A DNA stretch of 64,000 nt, from NCBI GenBank assembly GCA_035565975.1, contig DATMRT010000056.1:1-64000 (forward strand). Direction: 5' to 3'. The number at the start of each line of letters is the position of its first letter. Within the stretch, counting starts at the first letter, position 1. The notes beneath the pieces were generated by a model that saw only the letters and a program-made list of their open reading frames with translations, did not search any database and was not told where the DNA came from. This DNA is from Ga0077530 sp035565975 (GTDB lineage: Bacteria > Pseudomonadota > Alphaproteobacteria > Rhizobiales > Hyphomicrobiaceae). Positions 11,073-19,571 of the stretch are shown piece after piece. The position numbers were made by a program, and so were the translations under genes.

Positions 11073-11349
11073 GTCCTTAGGCCTTAAAATGCGACTTTGA
11101 GATCGGCCCAGGCGTGGGCCGCATTCAAGGTCCGACGCTTTAAGACGCACCGAATCGCGAAATGTTACCGCATCCGGTCCGTCATGTCCGGCGTGCATCC
11201 GGAGGCTGTGGGCAGCCGCTCGGCGCCGTTACTTTGCAGCACCAGGAGCCCCCCTCTCGGCCACAACGATTGGAGCACGCCACCCGTCATCGGCCTTGAC
11301 GCCCACACCTCGATTGCTGAAGACGGAGCCACAACAACGGAGAGCGACG

Positions 11350-11754
11350 ATGATCGGCCGGCTGAACCACGTGGCAATCGCAGTCAGTGATATGGCAGCC
11401 GCTGTCGCGGTTTATCGCGATACGCTCGGCGGCGAGGTTTCGGAAAAGGTCGCGCAGCCCGAACACGGGGTGTCGACAGTCTTCGTCATCCTCCCGAACA
11501 CGAAGATCGAGCTGCTCGAGCCACTCGGCGCCAACTCGCCGATCGCCAAGTTTCTCGAACGCAATGCCGAGGGCGGCATTCATCACCTCTGCTATGAAGT
11601 CGACGATATCATTGCCGCGCGTGACCGGCTGAAGGCCAAGGGTGCGCGCATCCTTGGCGATGGCGAGCCAAAGATCGGCGCGCACGGCAAGCCCGTGCTG
11701 TTCCTGCATCCAAAAGATTTCTGCGGCACGCTCGTCGAGCTCGAGCAGGCATGA
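11350..11754 (+). CDS. mce: methylmalonyl-CoA epimerase
   Basis: This 134-residue VOC-superfamily protein starts MIGRLNHVAIAVSDMAAAV, the classic N-terminus of methylmalonyl-CoA epimerase. The enzyme interconverts (S)- and (R)-methylmalonyl-CoA in the propionyl-CoA route to succinyl-CoA. Metal ligands are expected at the His of LNHVAIAV, the His of GGIHHLCYEV and the Glu near the end (GTLVELEQA). GGAG lies 7 nt upstream of the chosen ATG. Downstream, 11755-12071 is non-coding apart from a small hairpin (11958-11976). Methylmalonyl-CoA mutase is not in the window. Confidence 0.93.
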   Translation: MIGRLNHVAIAVSDMAAAVAVYRDTLGGEVSEKVAQPEHGVSTVFVILPNTKIELLEPLGANSPIAKFLERNAEGGIHHLCYEVDDIIAARDRLKAKGARILGDGEPKIGAHGKPVLFLHPKDFCGTLVELEQA

Positions 11755-12071
11755 AATGCCACTGACCGCGCACGGATGATCACCGCGCGATCTTATCCGC
11801 CGAGCGAGCTCAAGCCTTGACCATAAGAGCGCGCCGCGCCAGAACGAGCGGGCGCACCCGCGCGCTTCGCCGGGCCTTCGCAAGGCTCCCTCCGGATACC
11901 TTGTTGCGAGATAGTGCAGGCGAAGGCGGTACGGGTGTGCTCTTGATCATCGGGCAGGCAGGAGGGGAACTCCTGCATACCCCAACTGGAGAAGGTTCCG
12001 TTCGCCCCGCGCGTGCGACAGCGATCATCCTCTGCTCGCATGACAGGAGAATAAGGAGCCGCCGTCACAGA

Positions 12072-13133
12072 ATGATGAGCAGTCTTGCTGATCTCGTGCG
12101 CCGTCACGCGCCGGCCTTCGTCTTGACGCTGCTGGCGTTTCAACAGCTCGCCACTGCAGCGCCGGCACAGGCGGAGGCCAAGCCAACGACGCTCGAGCGC
12201 ATTCTCGAACGCGGCCACGTCGTCTGCGGTTTCACGCGCACGTCGCCCGGTTTCTCGACTGTGGACGCGCGCGGCCAATGGTCCGGATTCGATGTCGACT
12301 TCTGCCGCGCGCTTGCTGCCGGCATTCTGGGCAAGGCCGCCGCCGTCAAGCCGCTCATGATCGCGCCGTCAGCGGCCGCGACGGCACTCCTTTCCGGCGA
12401 GGTCGACATCCTGGCGACGGGAACGGCGATCAGCCTGACGCGCGAGACCGGCCTCGGCATCCGCTTTCCGGGCGTCATCTATCATGACGCGACCCGCCTG
12501 CTCGTGAAACGGTCACAGGGCATTACGAGCGCGCGCGAGCTCTCCGGCGCCAGCATCTGCGTCGGCAACAATCCGGAGACGATCGAGGCGATTGCGGGCT
12601 TTTTCAAATCGTACGGCCTTAAGCACGAGGCCGTCGTCGTCGAGAAGTGGGAGGAGATGGTGCAGGCCTATGTGAGCGGGCGCTGCCAGGCGCTCGCTGC
12701 CGATGCCGCCATGCTCGCCGATCTCCGCGGAAAGCTCGCCGGCTCGGGTGAGCATCACATCCTGCCCGAGGCCATGGCCATTACCATGCTCGGTCCCGCC
12801 GTCCGCCGCGGCGATCCGGCCTGGTACGACGTCGTGCGCTGGACCATCCACGCCCTCGTCGCCGCCGAGCAGCTCGGCATTACTTCGACGCGCGTCGAAA
12901 GCCTCAAGGCCTCAACTCAGCTCGACGTGAGACGCCTGCTCGGCGTCGAAGGTGACATCGGCAAGCCGCTCGGCTTGCCACGTAGCTGGGTCTATCAGAT
13001 CGTGAAATCGATTGGGAACTACGGCGAGATCTACGAGCGCAATCTCGGCCAGCGGTCTCCTTTCAAGCTCGAGCGGCGCTCGAACGACCTGTGGACCAGA
13101 GGCGGCCTGATGGTGGCGCCGCATCTACGCTGA
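12072..13133 (+). CDS. periplasmic amino-acid ABC transporter substrate-binding protein (family 3), orphan
   Basis: This 353-residue protein has a signal peptide (about 1-37, ending AQAEA). A family-3 solute-binding fold follows: ERILERGHVVCGFTRTSPGF, WSGFDVDFCRALAAGILG, and TRVESLKAST near the end. It resembles AapJ-type general amino-acid binding proteins. No permease or ATPase gene is adjacent, so it either works with a transporter encoded elsewhere or serves a sensor. The start is the first of two adjacent ATG codons. It converges on tadG with 42 bp between stop codons. Confidence 0.87.
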   Translation: MMSSLADLVRRHAPAFVLTLLAFQQLATAAPAQAEAKPTTLERILERGHVVCGFTRTSPGFSTVDARGQWSGFDVDFCRALAAGILGKAAAVKPLMIAPSAAATALLSGEVDILATGTAISLTRETGLGIRFPGVIYHDATRLLVKRSQGITSARELSGASICVGNNPETIEAIAGFFKSYGLKHEAVVVEKWEEMVQAYVSGRCQALAADAAMLADLRGKLAGSGEHHILPEAMAITMLGPAVRRGDPAWYDVVRWTIHALVAAEQLGITSTRVESLKASTQLDVRRLLGVEGDIGKPLGLPRSWVYQIVKSIGNYGEIYERNLGQRSPFKLERRSNDLWTRGGLMVAPHLR

Positions 13134-13175
13134 GCTTCGAGCCGTCGTGCGGCCACGGCTTTCGGGCCATTCCTC

Positions 13176-14837
13176 TCAGCCGGCGAGACGCGCGCCGCCA
13201 CAGAGGGCACCGTGCACGCGCACGTCGGCCTCGCCAACGTGCACGCCGAGAGCCTCCAGCAGCGAGGCCACGATGGCATCGAGGGGCTGCGTCACGCCGC
13301 CGAGCGTGCTCGATACGAGGTTCGAGATGGTCGGGCCGAGCCCGACGCCGAGACCAAGCACCTGAACCCGAAGATCGAGATCACGAACGAGGCTACTGAC
13401 CAGGCTGTCGGTGAAGTTGCTCGTACTGACGGACTTGATGGTGCGGTCGGCAATGTCGTCCTTGCTGAAGGAGAGCGGCGTCCACGAAGTATCGCCGATC
13501 TCGATGTGGGCCCGACCCTGCACACGCACAATGGGCGTGCTCACGATATCCGCCATCTGGACATCGGACGCCCCGGCCTCGCGCTCGCCAACCCAGGCAG
13601 CGGCGATGCTCGGCCGGGCCGATACGGTCACGGCCTCGGCGCCATCGGCAGCGCAGACGACCTCGTCCAGGCGCGCCTCGGCAGAGGCAACCTCGATGTC
13701 GACCGGCAGCTTGATCTCGGCGCCGGCGAGCAGCCCCGTGCCGCCGACGGTCGCGCGGATGCTGATGCGCGTCTGTGCCGTCCGCACCAATGTCCCCGGG
13801 CCTCCGACCGCGACCCAGCCCGAGTTCTGCATGGGTTCGCCGATCCTGACCGTGACTGTCAGTCCGAGAAGTCCAGGGACGCTCGTACCGAAATCAACCG
13901 CGACCTGGTCCTCGCCATTGGCCATCGCTGCCGCTGCCGTAATCAGCCCCAGCGCGCTGTACGTCGCATCAAGTCCGGGGGCGGGACTGCCCAAGGCGAG
14001 ATCGCCGAGCGGTCCGAGATTGATCACCTGCTCGAGCGGCACACGTACAGGCGACGATCCGAGCTGGGATTGGAGTGTCGAAAGCGCGATGGCGAGTTCG
14101 TTGCCGCTGCCTTCAGCGTTTGTGACACCGGCCACGGCCTTGACGATATCGCCGATACTCGCCGACGTGCCGAGCACGTCGTTGTACGTGCCCGCGGTAA
14201 GATTCAGCTCACCCGCGAGCACATCGAGGAAGTTGAGCAGCTTCACGTCTGCGCTCGCGAGCGCTTCATAGTCCATGACCGACAGGTCGATGTTACTGCC
14301 TGTCAGGGCCCCGAGAAGCCGGTTGATCGCGCCATCGCGCAGGGCGAGCAGCCTGCTCCCGATAGAAAAATTGGCGAGCTCGGTATTGATCGCCAGGCCC
14401 TGCACCGACATCCGCGGTGTCCCGAGGGAAAGCGCGTGGGCGAAATAGGTGGCGCCCGGCTTTTCGAGGAAGACGCGTGCGGCATTCCTGGGCTCAGCGC
14501 CGGCAACGAAGCGCTCCTGCGGCGGCAGGCTCGGATCCGGTCGATACCTGCCGGTTTCGACGATTATGCGGTGGGTGTCCGATATCTTGTTCGCGCGCAG
14601 TGTCGCAACGGCAGCCGCGTGGGCCCGGTCCAAATCCGCCGCAGCGGCGATGGCCGCCAGATCGACGGCGCCCTGCGCATGACGCCGCTCAGTATACAAG
14701 GCCCCGACGTCGACGGCGATCGCAGCGATGCCGATGATCGTCGCCATGGAGATGGCCGACATGATGGCGATGGTGCCGCGCGTGTCGCAACGAAACTCGC
14801 GAGAAAGCCCGACTGCGAAGCGCTGAAACGTTGCCAT
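13176..14837 (-). CDS. TadG-like pilus assembly/pseudopilin-related protein
   Basis: This 553-residue protein begins with a short basic segment and one hydrophobic helix (about 22-45, GTIAIMSAISMATIIGIAAI). It then reads DVGALYTERRHAQGAVDLAAIAAAADL, the TadG/Flp-locus signature for a type-IV-pilin-like N-terminus. The rest is a large extracytoplasmic beta-rich and serine/threonine-rich region without a recognisable von Willebrand MIDAS. TadG proteins support Flp pilus biogenesis. The start codon is 1 bp after the tadE stop, so the two are co-translated. No other tad or cpa genes are present here. Confidence 0.85.
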   Translation of the reverse strand: MATFQRFAVGLSREFRCDTRGTIAIMSAISMATIIGIAAIAVDVGALYTERRHAQGAVDLAAIAAAADLDRAHAAAVATLRANKISDTHRIIVETGRYRPDPSLPPQERFVAGAEPRNAARVFLEKPGATYFAHALSLGTPRMSVQGLAINTELANFSIGSRLLALRDGAINRLLGALTGSNIDLSVMDYEALASADVKLLNFLDVLAGELNLTAGTYNDVLGTSASIGDIVKAVAGVTNAEGSGNELAIALSTLQSQLGSSPVRVPLEQVINLGPLGDLALGSPAPGLDATYSALGLITAAAAMANGEDQVAVDFGTSVPGLLGLTVTVRIGEPMQNSGWVAVGGPGTLVRTAQTRISIRATVGGTGLLAGAEIKLPVDIEVASAEARLDEVVCAADGAEAVTVSARPSIAAAWVGEREAGASDVQMADIVSTPIVRVQGRAHIEIGDTSWTPLSFSKDDIADRTIKSVSTSNFTDSLVSSLVRDLDLRVQVLGLGVGLGPTISNLVSSTLGGVTQPLDAIVASLLEALGVHVGEADVRVHGALCGGARLAG

Positions 14838-14838
14838 C

Positions 14839-15261
14839 TCAGTACCCCCCGCGCTGAATGGTTGCCGTGCGCTCGATTATCCGCTCAGGCAGGGGAAGAA
14901 AGGGCGTGAAGTTCCAGATCGGCAGCAATGATGCGTCGTAGCGCACCGATACGCGGAACTGGCGGGCATCCGCCTCGAGAGGCTCCGCCGTCACTTCGAT
15001 GCGCTCGGGATTCAGAAGGACATAGGCCGGCACGTTATTGCGGACGTGAGCCGTGGCGATCGCGGTGCGTTCGGCATCGGATAGTCCGGCGACGGAAGCT
15101 CGCGCGGCATCGGCAGCGAGCTGGGATGTGCTGTGCACCGCCCCAAAGTAGATGCCGTAGGCAATGATGCCGAACAGCATCGTTAAGAAGACCGGCACGA
15201 CGATCGCGAACTCGACAGCCGACGCGCCGGACACGTCCCCCCCGAAAGATGAGCGACCCAT
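14839..15261 (-). CDS. TadE-like minor pseudopilin
   Basis: This 140-residue protein reads GASAVEFAIVVPVFLTMLFG near the N-terminus. This is the TadE/TadF motif, in which a glutamate follows the prepilin-peptidase-like site and precedes a hydrophobic helix. The remainder is a small periplasmic domain ending ERTATIQRGGY. It is the first gene of a two-gene unit with the TadG-like protein. The upstream gap (15262-15484) is locally AT-rich and probably contains the promoter. Confidence 0.87.
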   Translation of the reverse strand: MGRSSFGGDVSGASAVEFAIVVPVFLTMLFGIIAYGIYFGAVHSTSQLAADAARASVAGLSDAERTAIATAHVRNNVPAYVLLNPERIEVTAEPLEADARQFRVSVRYDASLLPIWNFTPFLPLPERIIERTATIQRGGY

Positions 15262-15484
15262 CGCACCCTCCGGATAATAAGACTTTCTGCCCTGCGCGGA
15301 TCATCACCGCACGATCGTTGCTGAATCATTGCCGGGATATTTTAGCAAAGCCGACTCTTCTCAGTAAGCAAATGATCTGCTCAAACAGTCACAACATCTC
15401 GCGCAAAATTTTGAGCAAAAGCACGGAGTTGCTGCGATGCACACAGTGCGCCGCACACTGAGTCGTCGTGTTGAGATTTAGCAG

Positions 15485-16372
15485 TCAGCGCGCCTTGGAG
15501 CCGGCATCGCACTTGCCGGGGTCGAGAAAGAAGATTTCCTTGAGCACGCCGCGTACGGCAAAGGAGCCGTAATCGATCAGCAGGCGGCGGGACACCCCGT
15601 TGGCATAATAGAGAAAGGACAGCTCGTACGTCGGCAGCGCGTCCTGGCGACTGGTCTCGGGCTCGTAGTAGCTGATCGAGATCGGCCAGGACGGCACCTT
15701 CAGCAGCGGCGCTGCGGACGGCACCTCCTCCAATCCCTCGACATTGCCGGGCGCACGCCTGTCGCCGAGAAAGGACACGGTCGTATAGACCTTGTCGCCC
15801 TTTTCCGAGCCGTCATAGAGATCGGCCGTGAAGAGCCGCTCGCCGCGCCGCGCCCTCACGACGAGCTCGCGCGAATGCTGGATGGGAAACATGGCATGCG
15901 GCGCGAGGTCGAGCTGTTTGCGCGTCGGCCGCGTGAGTGCCACCTTGAGCCGCTCCGAGCCGTTCGAACGCGAGGCATCGCCGACCGTCGTCTCGGTCAG
16001 CTTGCGGTCCTTGTACTGAGTGGAGTTGAATTTGAAGGCGCGCGAAGCGGCATCTTCCCAGCTCGTCGTGCGCAGATCCGTGAGGCTTGTGACGCCTTCC
16101 TGGTTCACTACGTTGGTGACGAAGCGCATGCTCTGCGAATAGCCAACGCACGGATTGCCCGTGATCTCGTAAACCATCCTGCCCGACATGTCGGCGATGC
16201 CCGACCCGCCCTGCGCGCGCAGGAGCGTAATGTCATAGACGGCGCGGTGAGGCGCCAGCAGGACCTCCTCCTCGGTTGCCGTAGCGCCACCGGCCGATCC
16301 GCCGGCAAGGAGGGTCGCTACGACCGCGAGCGGCACCCAGCGCAGCAGGCACCTCATCAGGGCCTCAAGCAT
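15485..16372 (-). CDS. eipB: EipB-like cell-envelope integrity protein (DUF1849)
   Basis: This 295-residue secreted protein has a signal peptide (about 1-32). The DUF1849 pattern follows: APHRAVYDITL, MSGRMVYEITGNPCVGYSQSMRFV and SFLYYANGVSRRLLIDYGSF. EipB of Brucella is a periplasmic beta-spiral protein needed for envelope stability, and it has a conserved disulfide. The two matching cysteines are present here (NPCVG and PGKCDAG). GGAGG lies 8 nt upstream of the ATG. It stands alone, downstream of dapE on the same strand with a ~200-bp gap. Confidence 0.92.
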   Translation of the reverse strand: MLEALMRCLLRWVPLAVVATLLAGGSAGGATATEEEVLLAPHRAVYDITLLRAQGGSGIADMSGRMVYEITGNPCVGYSQSMRFVTNVVNQEGVTSLTDLRTTSWEDAASRAFKFNSTQYKDRKLTETTVGDASRSNGSERLKVALTRPTRKQLDLAPHAMFPIQHSRELVVRARRGERLFTADLYDGSEKGDKVYTTVSFLGDRRAPGNVEGLEEVPSAAPLLKVPSWPISISYYEPETSRQDALPTYELSFLYYANGVSRRLLIDYGSFAVRGVLKEIFFLDPGKCDAGSKAR

Positions 16373-16575
16373 TCTTCCGGCCTCCAGTGTTCGCTGCCGG
16401 CATTGTCGCCCGCCCTCGTAGATTAACGATGTGTACCGCTCATCCGTTGCACGAATCCGGCACGTGCACCTGCAAATCGTCGTGAGGATCGAGCTAAGTC
16501 CGATGAATCTGCGCCGTCAATCGGGATTGAGACGACCCGCTCGCGGCAGGATCATGGCACGAGCGTGCACCGCCG

Positions 16576-17751
16576 TCACACCCCGACGGCAAAATAGCGC
16601 TCGATGAACCGCTCGTAGATCGTGGCCAGGGCCTGCAGGTCCGCCACGGCGACGCGCTCGTCCACATGATGGGCGAGCGCATTCGTCAGCCCGAACTCGA
16701 CCACCGGGCAATAGGCCTGGATGAAGCGGGCGTCGGACGTGCCACCATTGGTCGTCAGCGCGGGCGTGCGTCCCGTCGCCTCGGCGACGGCGCCACGGAG
16801 TGTCTCGACGAGCGGTCCTGGCTTGGTCAGGAAGACGTCGCCTGTCCCCGAGAAGCTCACCTCCCAGCGCGCGGAGATCTCGGCGGCAGCGACCGCGCAC
16901 TGCTCGCGCACCCAGGCCTCGGCCTTGGGCCGCGTCCAGAGATTGTTGTAGCGGATGTTGAACTTCGCGCGCGCCTCGTTCGGAATGACGTTCGTCGCCG
17001 TATTCGGTACCGTGAGCACCGTCACCTGAAGACTCGAGGGTTCGAAGTCGGCATTGCCCTGGTCGAGCGGTGTCGATGAGAGGCGGTCGATCAGCCGCGC
17101 GAGCTTCGGCACGGGATTTTCGGCAAGCGCGGGATAGGCGGCGTGGCCCTGCTTGCCCGCGACGACCAGTTCGGCATTGAGCGAGCCGCGCCGGCCGATC
17201 TTGATCTCCTCGCCGAGCATGTTCGGGTTCGATGGCTCGCCGACAATGCAGGCATCCATGACCTCGCCGTGCTCGCGCATCCAGTCGAGCACCTTCATGG
17301 TGCCGTTGATGGACGGCCCCTCCTCGTCACCCGTGATCAGAAAGCTGATGGCGCCCGGCAGCTCGCCGCCGTGACGCTCGACGAGCCTGAGTGTCGCCGC
17401 CACGAACGCCGCGATGGCACCCTTCATGTCGACGGCGCCGCGGCCGTAGATAAGACCGTCGTGGATCTCGGCACCGAAGGGCGGATGCGTCCACTTCGCC
17501 GCATCACCGACCGGCACCACATCGGTATGCCCGGCAAAGCAGAGGTTCGGTTGCTTGCGCCCGAGCCGCGCGTAGAGATTGTCGACGTCGGGCGTGCCCG
17601 CCTCGCGCATGATCAGCCGCCTGCAGTCGAAGCCCGCCGGCTTCAGTGCCGCCTCCAGAAGCGTCAAAGCGCCGCCCTCCTCGGGCGTCACCGAAGGGCA
17701 GCGGATGAGCGCCTGAGCGAGCGCCACGGGGTCCTTGAAGTCGATGGTCAT
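16576..17751 (-). CDS. dapE: succinyl-diaminopimelate desuccinylase
   Basis: This is a 391-residue M20-family zinc hydrolase. It removes succinate from N-succinyl-LL-diaminopimelate in lysine and peptidoglycan precursor synthesis. Metal and catalytic residues are seen in CFAGHTDVVPVGD (zinc His and catalytic Asp), GRGAVDMKGAIAAFVAA, ITGDEEGPSINGT (catalytic Glu pair) and TNGGTSDARF. Length and N-terminus (DPVALAQALIRCPSVTPEEGG) match the family. No clear ribosome-binding site precedes the ATG. dapD is not nearby. Confidence 0.97.
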   Translation of the reverse strand: MTIDFKDPVALAQALIRCPSVTPEEGGALTLLEAALKPAGFDCRRLIMREAGTPDVDNLYARLGRKQPNLCFAGHTDVVPVGDAAKWTHPPFGAEIHDGLIYGRGAVDMKGAIAAFVAATLRLVERHGGELPGAISFLITGDEEGPSINGTMKVLDWMREHGEVMDACIVGEPSNPNMLGEEIKIGRRGSLNAELVVAGKQGHAAYPALAENPVPKLARLIDRLSSTPLDQGNADFEPSSLQVTVLTVPNTATNVIPNEARAKFNIRYNNLWTRPKAEAWVREQCAVAAAEISARWEVSFSGTGDVFLTKPGPLVETLRGAVAEATGRTPALTTNGGTSDARFIQAYCPVVEFGLTNALAHHVDERVAVADLQALATIYERFIERYFAVGV

Positions 17752-17855
17752 GGATCGAGAGCCGGTCGCCGAGGATGCAGGCCGCCCATGCGGCGGCGCT
17801 CGCGAGGCTCTAGCATCCGGATGGATCGGAGAGAAGTGCGCTCAGCGCAGGCGGC

Positions 17856-18542
17856 TCAGGCCGGCTCGATCACGTAACCGGCGCCGCGGACGGTGCGGAT
17901 GACCTCAGCTTCCTTGCCGCGGATGAGCGCCTTGCGCAGGCGTCCGATGTGCACATCGACCGTACGCTCGTCGAGCTCAGCCTGGCGCCCCCAGACACCG
18001 TCGAGGATCTGCTCGCGGCTCAAGACGCGGCCCGCCCGCTCCATCATGAACTCGAGCAGGCGGTATTCGGTCGGCCCGAGACGCACCTCGCGCTGGGCAC
18101 GGCGCACGCGATGGGCGAGACGGTCGAGCGAGACATCTCCGACCGTGATCACGTCCGAGACGCGCTCCGGAGCGGCCCGCCGCAGCATGGCCTTGACGCG
18201 CGCGATCAGCTCGGCGACCGAGAACGGCTTGACGATGTAGTCGTCGGCGCCGGTGGCGAGCCCACGCACCCGGTCGCCCTCCTCCCCGCGCGCCGTAAGC
18301 ATGATGATCGGAACGGCGGTCGTCTCCTGGCGCTGGCGCAGCCGTCGGCAGAGCTCGATGCCCGACACGCCCGGCAGCATCCAGTCGAGGAGGATGAGGT
18401 CGTAGTTCTCTTCGTTGACGAGGAGCTGCGCCTCTTCGCCGGTCTCCGCGACGATCACCTCGAAGCCCTCGCCTTCGAGATTGTAGGTGATGAGCTCGAC
18501 GATCGCCGGATCGTCCTCGACCACCAGGATCCTGATGCTCAT
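17856..18542 (-). CDS. phoB: phosphate regulon response regulator PhoB
   Basis: This 228-residue OmpR-type regulator has a receiver domain (1-120) with phospho-acceptor Asp53 in LILLDWMLPG and the conserved lysine in DDYIVKPFS. A winged-helix DNA-binding domain (about 130-225; ERTVDVHIGRLRKAL, VIRTVRGAGYV) follows. MSIRILVVEDDPAIVEL is the canonical start, so the longer open frame to 18650 is not used. GGAGGG lies about 10 nt upstream. It follows phoU by 178 bp on the same strand. Confidence 0.96.
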   Translation of the reverse strand: MSIRILVVEDDPAIVELITYNLEGEGFEVIVAETGEEAQLLVNEENYDLILLDWMLPGVSGIELCRRLRQRQETTAVPIIMLTARGEEGDRVRGLATGADDYIVKPFSVAELIARVKAMLRRAAPERVSDVITVGDVSLDRLAHRVRRAQREVRLGPTEYRLLEFMMERAGRVLSREQILDGVWGRQAELDERTVDVHIGRLRKALIRGKEAEVIRTVRGAGYVIEPA

Positions 18543-18720
18543 GCGAGCCCGACCCTCCCTGGAGTCAGCCGGCGTCCCATCGCTGCGGACCGCCAGTCCT
18601 CGTGCCGTCCTCAACATCGCAACGCGCACGTCATCACTCTCCGAACTCACAGCGTGGGGTCTCCGCCTTCGGCCTCGATAGCGAGATCATCGGCTCGCAC
18701 CACGCTTTTCCTGTCACCGA

Positions 18721-19437
18721 TCAGGGCTCCTCGGCCGTGATCAGCGTCGAACTTGTCTCGTCACCCTTCGGGCGCGCATCGGTGACCGGCTGCCCGTGGA
18801 CGAGGAAATGGACATTCTCGGCGATGTTCGTCGTGTGATCGCCGATGCGCTCGATATTCTTGGCACCGAACAGCAGATGCGTGCAGAGCCCGATATTGCG
18901 CGGGTCCTCCATCATGTAGGTCAGCAGCTCGCGGAAGAGAGAGTTGTACATCGCGTCGATCTGCTCGTCGGCGCGCCATACGGCGAGCGCCTTGTCGGCC
19001 TGGCGCTCGCTGTAGGCATCGAGCACATCCTTGAGCTGACGCAGCGCGAGCTCGGTCATGTTCTTGAGCCCGGTCATCAGCGGCTTCGGATGGTTCTCCC
19101 CCGAGATCGCGAGCGCGCGCTTCGCAATGTTCTTCGCGAGGTCACCGATCCGCTCGAGATCGCCGGCGATCTTGAGTACCGTCATGATGTGACGCAGGTC
19201 ATCGGCCAGCGGCTGGCGCTTGGCGATCATGACGATGGACTGATCCTGCAGCTCGCGCTCGAGCTGATCGATGAGTGCATCGCCTGCAACGATCTCGGCC
19301 GCGAGCTTCGGATCACGCCGCTCGAGAGCCTCGAAGGCGCGGCCGAGCTGCTGCTCGGCAAGACCGCCCATTTGCGTGACGCGCTTGTCGAGCAGGTGCA
19401 GCTCCTGCTCGAAGGCCTTGACCGTGTGCTCGCGCAT
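18721..19437 (-). CDS. phoU: phosphate signalling regulator PhoU
   Basis: PhoU here is 238 residues, a double three-helix-bundle cytosolic protein that links the phosphate transporter to PhoR. Its metal-binding E/DxxxD repeats are seen as IAGDLERIGDLAKNIAKRAL and GAKNIERIGDHTTNIAENVHFLV. I chose the ATG at 19437 (MREHTVKAFEQELHLLDKRV), which is canonical and has GGAG 6 nt upstream; the frame is open to 19539. In most alphaproteobacteria pstSCAB lies directly upstream; here phoR is upstream instead. A Pho-box-like repeat precedes the gene. Confidence 0.96.
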   Translation of the reverse strand: MREHTVKAFEQELHLLDKRVTQMGGLAEQQLGRAFEALERRDPKLAAEIVAGDALIDQLERELQDQSIVMIAKRQPLADDLRHIMTVLKIAGDLERIGDLAKNIAKRALAISGENHPKPLMTGLKNMTELALRQLKDVLDAYSERQADKALAVWRADEQIDAMYNSLFRELLTYMMEDPRNIGLCTHLLFGAKNIERIGDHTTNIAENVHFLVHGQPVTDARPKGDETSSTLITAEEP

Positions 19438-19521
19438 CTTGTGCTCCGATTGTCCGAGGCGCTCCAGCAGGCCCGAGAGGGTCGGCCGCCTCTGATTTGC
19501 GCTGCAATCTAGCGCCACCAG

Positions 19522-19539
19522 CCTACAACTTTGTGACAA
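19522..19539 (-). promoter_or_regulatory. candidate Pho box upstream of phoU
   Basis: On the minus strand two similar heptamers, TTGTCAC and TTGTAGG, are separated by 4 bp, giving the 11-bp repeat spacing of the Pho box (consensus CTGTCAT-N4-CTGTCAT). A possible -10, TAGATT, lies 10 bp downstream. It sits in the 134-bp phoR-phoU gap, so phoU and phoB may have their own phosphate-controlled promoter. Confidence 0.45.
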
Positions 19540-19571
19540 TATAACTATTTATAATGCAACGAGAAATATGG

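Noticed and set aside
11755..12071. Possible riboswitch or leader before the amino-acid binding protein, based on the hairpin GCAGGAG/CTCCTGC (11958-11976)
   Set aside because: Only one small stem is visible and no known riboswitch core (glycine, SAM-II, lysine) can be matched.
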